A DNA stretch of 33,473 nt from Actinomycetota bacterium (lineage in GTDB: Bacteria; Actinomycetota; Acidimicrobiia; Acidimicrobiales; Microtrichaceae): NCBI GenBank assembly GCA_005777415.1, contig SXMI01000057.1, positions 1-33,473 of the forward strand, written 5' to 3'. Below are positions 26,925 through 33,473 of the stretch, in pieces. Under the pieces are notes generated by a model, which ran no database searches, had not been told where the DNA came from, and saw only the letters and a list, made by a program, of their open reading frames with translations. A program made the position numbers and the translations under genes. Numbering within the stretch: the first letter of the stretch is position 1; each line of letters starts with the position of its first letter.

Positions 26925-27302
26925 ATGTCGAACCCGCTGAGCGACTTCCTCCGCGACTACCTCACGGTCGGGATCTTCGGCTCCCTGGGGTTCATCCTCG
27001 TCGGGCTGCTCCTGTTCATCGCCTGGCTGATCCGTCCCGACCGTCGGCAGGCGCAGAAGTACATCGCCTACGAATCGGGCGTGGACCCCGTCGGGAACAT
27101 GTGGTCCCAGACGCAGGTCCGCTACTACATCTTCGCCCTGCTGTTCGTCATGTTCGACGTCGAGGCGGTGTTCATCTTCCCGTGGGCCACCCAGCTGGAG
27201 GTGTTCGGCTGGTTCGGTCTCATCGAGATGACGGTGTTCATCTTCGTCCTGCTCCTGGGCCTGATCTACGCCTGGCGCAAGGGGGTGCTCAAGTGGGCCT
27301 AG
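26925..27302 (+). CDS. nuoA: NADH-quinone oxidoreductase subunit A
   Basis: [40 protein letters not shown]. Confidence 0.97.
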   Translation: MSNPLSDFLRDYLTVGIFGSLGFILVGLLLFIAWLIRPDRRQAQKYIAYESGVDPVGNMWSQTQVRYYIFALLFVMFDVEAVFIFPWATQLEVFGWFGLIEMTVFIFVLLLGLIYAWRKGVLKWA

Positions 27303-27799
27303 GTCTGGTCGAGAGCGGCAAGATGCCGGCGCCGCTCACCAAGCTCCTCAATCTCTCCCGCAAGTACTCCCTGTGGGTGTACCAGTGGGGCCTGGCCTGC
27401 TGTGCCATCGAGATGGGCGCCGCGTTCGGCTCGCCCCGCTACGACGTCATGCGACTCGGCGTCATCCCGCTGCCGGCCAGCCCCCGACAGGCGGACCTGG
27501 TGGTGAGCTCCGGCACCGTGACCGACAAGATGGCCCCGGCGATCCTGCGGCTCTACGAGCAGATGCCCGACCCCAAGTACGTCATCTCCATGGGCTCGTG
27601 CGCCAACTGCGGTGGCCCCTACTGGGACAGCTACTCCGTGACCAAGGGTGTCGACCAGATCATCCCCGTCGACGTGTACGTGCCCGGCTGTCCGCCGCGG
27701 CCGGAAGCGCTGCTCGAGGGGGTCGTCCTCCTCCAGGAGCGGATCCAGAACGAGGACATGGCGGCTCGCTGGACCGGCGAGCCGATCGTGGTGGAGTGA
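27293..27799 (+). CDS. nuoB: NADH-quinone oxidoreductase subunit B
   Basis: [68 protein letters not shown] (N2 cluster Cys); GTG start overlapping nuoA by 10 bp. Confidence 0.97.
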   Translation: MGLGLVESGKMPAPLTKLLNLSRKYSLWVYQWGLACCAIEMGAAFGSPRYDVMRLGVIPLPASPRQADLVVSSGTVTDKMAPAILRLYEQMPDPKYVISMGSCANCGGPYWDSYSVTKGVDQIIPVDVYVPGCPPRPEALLEGVVLLQERIQNEDMAARWTGEPIVVE

Positions 27800-27802
27800 G
27801 TC

Positions 27803-28534
27803 GTGGCCGAGGAGCAGACCGACACCACCGTGACCGATCCGGACGCCGCTGACGAGGCCGTCGAGACGCAGGTCGACGAGGCCCGCGACGGGATCGTGGA
27901 AGGGTTCCGACGCGAGCTCGGCGACGCCGTCGTCGCCAGCGAGATCCATCCCGGTCAGGACCTGTGGATCCGGGTCACCGCCGACGCGTGGCGCTCCGCA
28001 GCCGAGGCGGCCCGCCACGCCCTGGGCGCCCGCTACTTCTGCTTCCTCTCCGTCATCGACTGGCTGCCCTCGCCCTACGGGCGCTCCATGGACGCGGCGG
28101 TCGACCTCGAGCTCGCCCGGCAGGCGGGCGAGGAGCCTTCGGTGCCCTCGAGCGAGCTCCAGCACGGGGTGACGGGCGGTGACACCCGGTTCCAGCTCCT
28201 GGCCCGGGTGGCCGACGTCGGACGACCGGGCGAGTTCTGGGGCGTGACGCTCAAGGCCGACCTCGGAGACGACCTGACCGTGGACTCGTGGGTGCCCGTC
28301 TACGCCGGTGCCGACTGGCACGAGCGTGAGGCCTGGGAGATGTTCGGCGTGACGTTCACCGGGCACCCCGGCCTGCGGCACATGTACCTGCCGTCGGACT
28401 TCGAGGGCCACCCGATGCGCAAGGAGTTCCCGCTCCTGGCCCGCATGGTGAAGCCGTGGCCGGGCATCGTCGACGTCGAGCAGATGCCCGGTGCCGACGA
28501 CGAGGCCGCCGACGAGTCAGGAGACGCCTCGTGA
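27803..28534 (+). CDS. nuoC: NADH-quinone oxidoreductase subunit C
   Basis: DWHEREAWEMFGVTFTGHPGLRHMYLPSDFEGHPMRKEFPL. Confidence 0.95.
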   Translation: MAEEQTDTTVTDPDAADEAVETQVDEARDGIVEGFRRELGDAVVASEIHPGQDLWIRVTADAWRSAAEAARHALGARYFCFLSVIDWLPSPYGRSMDAAVDLELARQAGEEPSVPSSELQHGVTGGDTRFQLLARVADVGRPGEFWGVTLKADLGDDLTVDSWVPVYAGADWHEREAWEMFGVTFTGHPGLRHMYLPSDFEGHPMRKEFPLLARMVKPWPGIVDVEQMPGADDEAADESGDAS

Positions 28535-29703
28535 CCGCCGGGACCGACCGTCAGAAGCTGCAGTACATCGCGGCGCGGGCCGCCGACGCCCGGGTCAACG
28601 TCGAGCTCGAGACCGAGGGGATGACCCTCAACATCGGCCCCCAGCACCCGGCCACCCACGGCACGCTGCGGATCGTCGCCCGCCTCGACGGCGAGCAGGT
28701 GATCGCCGCCGAGCCGATCGCTGGCTACATGCACCGCGGCTACGAGAAGATCGCCGAGGTCCGCACCTACGCGCAGGTGACCACGCTGGTCAACCGCATC
28801 GACTGGCTGGGCAGCTTCGCCAACGAGGTGCCGTTCATCCTGGCCGCCGAGCGCCTGATGGAGGTCGAGGCGCCGCCACGTGCGACCTGGATCCGGACGC
28901 TGCTCTTCGAGATGTCCCGGATCGCCAACCTGATCCTGTTCCTGGGCGACATGGGCGTGCAGCTCGGTGCGATCACGCCGGTCTTCTTCGCGTTCCGTGA
29001 CCGCGAGTACGTGCTCGACCAGATCGAGCGGGTGACCGGCGGTCGGTTCCACCCGAACTTCGACCGGATCGGCGGCCTCAAGGACGACCTCCCCAAGGGG
29101 TGGCTCGAGGACACCAAGCGGGTGATGGACAAGGTCCGGACCTTCTGCGACGAGATCGAGGACCTGCTCATGGGGTCCGAGGTCTTCCAGGAGCGCACCC
29201 GCGGGATCGGGGTCATCCCGCCCGACGTCGCCGTGCAGTACGGGCTGTCCGGCGCCAACGCCCGGGCCTCGGGCATCGACTGGGACCTCCGCCGTGACGC
29301 CTGTGTCGGGCTCGCCTACCCCGAGGTCGACTGGAAGGTCTGGACCCACCCGGACGGGGACTCCTTCGCCCGGTTCTGGGTCCGTCTCCAGGAGGTCCGG
29401 GAGGCGACGCGGATCATCGACCAGCTCGCCGACGGCGTCCCCAGCGGTCCGGTCATGGCCAAGGTGCCCCGGATCATCAAGGTGCCGGCCGGCGAGGCCT
29501 GGGTCTCCACCGAGAACCCGCTCGGCGAGATGGGCTACTACGTCGTCAGCCAGGGCGACCTGACCCCGTTCCGCCTGAAGATCCGCTCGGCGAGCTTCAA
29601 CAACGTGTCGATCACCCCGTGGCTGCTCCGCGGTGTCTACGTTCCCGACATCGTGACGATCCTCGCCTCGCTCTACTTCATCCTCGGGGACATCGACCGG
29701 TGA
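28531..29703 (+). CDS. nuoD: NADH-quinone oxidoreductase subunit D
   Basis: [34 protein letters not shown]-terminus; GTGA overlap. Confidence 0.97.
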   Translation: MTAGTDRQKLQYIAARAADARVNVELETEGMTLNIGPQHPATHGTLRIVARLDGEQVIAAEPIAGYMHRGYEKIAEVRTYAQVTTLVNRIDWLGSFANEVPFILAAERLMEVEAPPRATWIRTLLFEMSRIANLILFLGDMGVQLGAITPVFFAFRDREYVLDQIERVTGGRFHPNFDRIGGLKDDLPKGWLEDTKRVMDKVRTFCDEIEDLLMGSEVFQERTRGIGVIPPDVAVQYGLSGANARASGIDWDLRRDACVGLAYPEVDWKVWTHPDGDSFARFWVRLQEVREATRIIDQLADGVPSGPVMAKVPRIIKVPAGEAWVSTENPLGEMGYYVVSQGDLTPFRLKIRSASFNNVSITPWLLRGVYVPDIVTILASLYFILGDIDR

Positions 29704-30737
29704 CCTCGTTGCTCGGCCTGGAGCTCGCCTACTGGCAGTCGACCCTCATCAGGGTGCTGGCCGGTCTGGTCGCCGTGCTGCTGTTGACCGGCGGCGTGGT
29801 CTACCTCTACCTGTTCAAGTTCGTCTCGTTCATGCAGAGTCGGTTGGGGCCCATGGAGGCCGGACCGTACGGTTCGCTGCAGCTGCTCGCCGAGGTCGGC
29901 AAGTGGCTGCAGAAGGAGGACATCCACACCGAGGACAGCGACCGCCTGATCTTCGGGCTCGCACCGGCGGTGGTGCTCAGCTCCACGTTCCTGATGTTCG
30001 TGGTCATCCCGGCCGGTCCCGACCTGGTGATCGCCAACCTGGGCACCGGCATCTACTACGTGCTCGCCGTCTCCGCGCTGTCGGTGCTCGGCATCCTCAT
30101 GGCCGGCTGGGCGTCGGCCAACAAGTACGCACTCATGGGCGCGCTCCGCGCGGGCGGGCAGCTGATCGCCTACGAGCTGCCGATGGTCCTGGCGGTCCTC
30201 GGTGTGGTGATCATGGCCGGCTCGCTCAACCTGCAGGACATCGTCCAGGCCCAGGCGACCGGCGAGATCTTCGGGATCTCGGCCATCGGCAACCCGTTCA
30301 TCCTCACCCAGTTCGTCGCCTTCGCCGTGTTCATGATCGCCGTCCAGGCGGAGCTCACCCAGACGCCGTTCGACATGCCGATCGCCGAGTCGGAGCTGGT
30401 CGCCGGGTACCAGGTCGAGTACTCGGGCATCCGGTTCCTCGTCTACTTCATCTCCGAGTTCGCGACCGCCGTGGCCTTCGCCGCCGTGGCCTCCACCCTC
30501 TTCCTGGGCGGCTGGGCCCTGCCGGCGAGCTGGGGCCTCTCGGACGGCGTCATGAACGTCGTCGGCCCGATCCTGGTGGCCACCAAGGCGGTGCTGCTCG
30601 TCGGCGTGGTCTTCTGGACCCGCTTCTCCTTCCCGCGGTTCCGTGAGGACCAGCTCCAGCGGCTCGCCTGGAAGGTCCTCATCCCGATCGCGCTGGCGAA
30701 CATCCTGCTGACCGCCGTGTTCAAGGTGGCCTTCTGA
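29700..30737 (+). CDS. nuoH: NADH-quinone oxidoreductase subunit H
   Basis: [60 protein letters not shown]. Confidence 0.96.
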   Translation: MTSLLGLELAYWQSTLIRVLAGLVAVLLLTGGVVYLYLFKFVSFMQSRLGPMEAGPYGSLQLLAEVGKWLQKEDIHTEDSDRLIFGLAPAVVLSSTFLMFVVIPAGPDLVIANLGTGIYYVLAVSALSVLGILMAGWASANKYALMGALRAGGQLIAYELPMVLAVLGVVIMAGSLNLQDIVQAQATGEIFGISAIGNPFILTQFVAFAVFMIAVQAELTQTPFDMPIAESELVAGYQVEYSGIRFLVYFISEFATAVAFAAVASTLFLGGWALPASWGLSDGVMNVVGPILVATKAVLLVGVVFWTRFSFPRFREDQLQRLAWKVLIPIALANILLTAVFKVAF

Positions 30738-31294
30738 TGCCCGACAAGCCCTCCCTCCCCAAGCCCTCCCTGCCCGGTGTCCTGAAGGGGCTCGGCGTGA
30801 CCTTGCGCACGGCCAAGGAGACCATGTTCCCGGACGGGCTGCTGCGCCCGCCGGCCCCGTCCCGGGGTGCGGCCACGGTGCAGTACCCGCACGAGAAGGA
30901 GGAGCCGGCTCCCCGGGCCCGTGGCGTCATCACCCTCAAGGAGGACAACTGCACGGCGTGCATGCTCTGCGCGCGTGAGTGTCCGGACTGGTGCATCTAC
31001 ATCGAGGCCCACAAGACGCTGGCCCCGCCCCGCCGTGAGGGCGGCAAGCCCCGGCAGGTGAACGCGCTCGACCGGTTCGACATCGACTACTCGCTCTGCA
31101 TGTACTGCGGGATCTGCGTCGAGGTCTGCCCGTTCGAGGCGCTGTTCTGGAGTCCCGAGTACGAGTACTCCGAAGTCCGGATCGCCGACCTGCTCCACGA
31201 CAAGGAGCGACTCGGCGACTGGTTCGAGACCGTGCCCGACTTCGAGCCGCTCGAGGCGGGCTCCGAGGTGAAGGTGAAGAAGGTGCCGCGGTGA
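30737..31294 (+). CDS. nuoI: NADH-quinone oxidoreductase subunit I (2x[4Fe-4S])
   Basis: [12 protein letters not shown] and [12 protein letters not shown] ferredoxin motifs; ATG overlaps nuoH TGA. Confidence 0.96.
   Translation: MPDKPSLPKPSLPGVLKGLGVTLRTAKETMFPDGLLRPPAPSRGAATVQYPHEKEEPAPRARGVITLKEDNCTACMLCARECPDWCIYIEAHKTLAPPRREGGKPRQVNALDRFDIDYSLCMYCGICVEVCPFEALFWSPEYEYSEVRIADLLHDKERLGDWFETVPDFEPLEAGSEVKVKKVPR
30746..30775 (+). repeat. 15-bp tandem duplication in the nuoI 5' coding region
   Basis: AAGCCCTCCCTCCCC / AAGCCCTCCCTGCCC, one mismatch, encodes [10 protein letters not shown]. Confidence 0.85.
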
Positions 31295-31872
31295 CCCCGC
31301 TGCTCGCCGCGACCACCTTCGACGTTCCCGGGAACGTGGTCTTCGCCGTGCTCGCCGTGTTCATGGTCGTCGCCGCCATCCGGGTGGTCACGACCCGCAA
31401 CATCGTGCACGCAGCCCTGTGGCTGGTCGTGGTGCTGGGCGGCAACGCCATCGTCTACCTGATCCTGCAGGCCGAGTTCGTCGCCATGACCCAGCTGCTC
31501 GTCTACATCGGCGCGATCATCGTCCTGTTCCTCTTCGGGATCATGCTGACCCGGGCACCGCTCGGGACCTCGGACGACCTCGACAACAACCAGCGGTGGC
31601 TCGGCGCCATCGTCGGGGTGCTGCTGCTGCTCGTGATCGGGTTCGCGGTCACCCGGACCTGGGGCGACGACCGCCTCGACTTCGCCGCCTACGACCTGCC
31701 CGTCGCGGACGAGACCGCCGGTGCGGTCGTGGAGCTCGGGGGCTCGGGCAACGGGCGGACCCAGGCGCTCGCCAACTCGATCTTCAGCGACTACCTGATC
31801 CCCTTCGAGGTCGTCTCGGTCCTCCTGACCGGCGCCCTGATCGGCGCCATCGTGCTGGCGAGGAGGGACTGA
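31291..31872 (+). CDS. nuoJ: NADH-quinone oxidoreductase subunit J
   Basis: [50 protein letters not shown]. Confidence 0.95.
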   Translation: MTPLLAATTFDVPGNVVFAVLAVFMVVAAIRVVTTRNIVHAALWLVVVLGGNAIVYLILQAEFVAMTQLLVYIGAIIVLFLFGIMLTRAPLGTSDDLDNNQRWLGAIVGVLLLLVIGFAVTRTWGDDRLDFAAYDLPVADETAGAVVELGGSGNGRTQALANSIFSDYLIPFEVVSVLLTGALIGAIVLARRD

Positions 31873-31876
31873 CGCC

Positions 31877-32173
31877 GTGCTGTTGAACCAGTTCCTCCTG
31901 CTCGCCGCCGTCCTGTTCTCCGTGGGCGTCTACGGGGTGATCGTCCGACGCAACGGCGTGCTGGTGCTCATGTCCGTGGAGCTGATCCTGAACGCCGTGA
32001 ACATCAACCTGATCGCCTTCAGCACCTTCTGGGGGCTGGGCGGTCAGGTGTTCGCCCTGTTCGTCATCGCCGTGGCCGCCGCCGAGGTCGGTGTCGGCCT
32101 GGCGATCGTGCTGCTCATCTACCGGAACCGCAGGTCGGTCGACATCGACCAACTCGACGAGCTGAAGGGCTGA
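31877..32173 (+). CDS. nuoK: NADH-quinone oxidoreductase subunit K
   Basis: [49 protein letters not shown]. Confidence 0.96.
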   Translation: MLLNQFLLLAAVLFSVGVYGVIVRRNGVLVLMSVELILNAVNINLIAFSTFWGLGGQVFALFVIAVAAAEVGVGLAIVLLIYRNRRSVDIDQLDELKG

Positions 32174-32183
32174 GGCGTACCCC

Positions 32184-33473
32184 ATGTGGTTCTTCACACA
32201 CGTCTGGATCATGCCTGCCGTCATGGCCGGCTCGTTCCTGCTGATCCTGCTGTTCGGCAAGCGGATGCGCTTCAAGGGTGCCGAGATCGGCATCACCGCC
32301 GTCGCCGTCTGCCTCCTGTTCGCGCTCGCCACGGCGTTCAGCTGGTTCACCTGGAGCGCCGACTCGCCGACGGTGTCGGCCGACGCCCCGGCCGAGGTGC
32401 TCGAGGCGGCCGAGGTCGGCGCCCTCGCCGAGGTGCCGGACCAGTGTTCCCGTGTCGTCACCGAGCTGCGCGAGGGCGAGGGTGAGGGTGGGGGCTCCGA
32501 GGCCTCGTCGTCACCCGAGTCCGCTCCGGCCGGTGAGGGGGCCGCCCCGGCCGCCCCGGGAACCGGCGAGTCGGCCGCCGGGATGCTGCCGGCCGCGGCG
32601 TCGGCCGGTGGTGGCGGCGAGGAGACGCTGACCCGCCCCGTGGTCCGCTGTGCGTCCTGGTTCGACTCCGGATCGGCGCTCATCACCTGGGGCACCCAGA
32701 TCGACGGCCTGTCGGTGATGATGCTGGTGGTCGTCACGATCATCTCGCTGCTGGTCCACATCTTCTCCACGGACTACGTGCACGGGGACCGTCGCTACAC
32801 CCATTACTTCGCCTTCCTGTCCCTCTTCACGGGGTCGATGCTCTTCTTCGTGCTCTCGCAGAGCACGCTGCAGATGATCGTCGGGTGGGAGCTCGTGGGC
32901 GTGTGCTCGTTCGCGCTCATCGGCCACTGGTGGGAGGAGAAGCCGAACTCCGACGCCGCCCTCAAGGCCTTCCTGACCAACCGCGTCGGCGACATCGGCC
33001 TCCTGGTCGGGATGATCATCCTGTTCTTCGCCGCCGGGTCATCGTTCTCGACCATGGACGTGAACGTGCTCGCCCAGGAGGGTGCGATCTCGCACGGGCT
33101 CCTGCTGGCTGCGTCGGCCTGCCTGATCCTGGCCGTCATGTCGAAGTCCGGTCAGTTCGTCCTCCACACCTGGCTGCCCGACGCCATGGCGGGACCCACC
33201 CCGGTCTCGTCGCTGATCCACGCCGCCACCATGGTCGTCGCCGGCATCTTCATGGTCGCCCGGCTCTACCCGGTGTTCTTCGAGGGGCTCTCGATCGCCG
33301 GGTCGTCGGTCAACCTGCTGGCCGTCGTCGGTGCCGTGACGGCTCTGTTCGGCGCCCTGCTCGCCTTCGTCCAGAAGGACATCAAGAAGGTGCTGGCCTA
33401 CTCGACGGTGTCGCAGCTCGGCTTCATGGTCACCTCGCTGGGCGTCGGCGCCTGGACCGCCGCGATGTTCCAC
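32184..33473 (+). CDS. nuoL: NADH-quinone oxidoreductase subunit L, 3' truncated by window edge
   Basis: Open frame to window end (absent from ORF track for lack of a stop): QIDGLSVMMLVVVTIISLLVHIFSTDYVHGD, GWELVGVCSFALIGHWW, KSGQFVLHTWLPDAMAGPTPVSSLIHAATMVVAGIFMV. Confidence 0.95.
   Translation, partial: MWFFTHVWIMPAVMAGSFLLILLFGKRMRFKGAEIGITAVAVCLLFALATAFSWFTWSADSPTVSADAPAEVLEAAEVGALAEVPDQCSRVVTELREGEGEGGGSEASSSPESAPAGEGAAPAAPGTGESAAGMLPAAASAGGGGEETLTRPVVRCASWFDSGSALITWGTQIDGLSVMMLVVVTIISLLVHIFSTDYVHGDRRYTHYFAFLSLFTGSMLFFVLSQSTLQMIVGWELVGVCSFALIGHWWEEKPNSDAALKAFLTNRVGDIGLLVGMIILFFAAGSSFSTMDVNVLAQEGAISHGLLLAASACLILAVMSKSGQFVLHTWLPDAMAGPTPVSSLIHAATMVVAGIFMVARLYPVFFEGLSIAGSSVNLLAVVGAVTALFGALLAFVQKDIKKVLAYSTVSQLGFMVTSLGVGAWTAAMFH

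Noticed and set aside
25589-27292. Upstream part of the 736-aa ORF ending at 27799
   Set aside because: Only the last 169 codons (from GTG 27293) are NuoB; the rest is a shadow of the aminotransferase and nuoA.
1-33473. CRISPR arrays, tRNA/rRNA genes, transposases, integrases, phage genes
   Set aside because: Looked for regularly spaced repeats, conserved RNA stretches and DDE/Tyr-recombinase-like proteins by eye; none seen. A tRNAscan/Infernal run would be needed to exclude small RNAs.

Overview
High-GC, gene-dense chromosomal window, probably actinobacterial (possibly Acidimicrobiia-like; this is a guess from sequence character). Two blocks are visible. (1) About 1-26.8 kb is an envelope glycan / exopolysaccharide-type island. 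It holds six or more glycosyltransferases, a Wzz/BY-kinase fusion, a low-molecular-weight Tyr phosphatase, a short PglC-like initiating sugar-1-phosphate transferase, two DegT-type aminotransferases, a CapK-like adenylate-forming enzyme, a GNAT, two methyltransferases, a PhyH-type dioxygenase, a GMC oxidoreductase with a CX2CX2CX3C insert, an RCC1-type seven-blade lipoprotein, and two polytopic membrane proteins that look like divergent paralogues. (2) 26.9 kb to the end is a NADH-dehydrogenase-like operon, nuoA-B-C-D-H-I-J-K-L (L truncated by the window edge), with no nuoE/F/G between D and H. Points most worth a second look: the GMC oxidoreductase + aminotransferase pair, the Cys-paired RCC1 lipoprotein, a tandem GT whose first GT-A-like domain looks degenerate, the paralogous membrane proteins, a ~93-residue low-complexity insertion in NuoL, the EFG-less nuo layout, and a probable leaderless nuoA promoter. 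No RNA genes, CRISPR arrays or mobile elements were recognised. All family assignments are from reading motifs; no database search was run.
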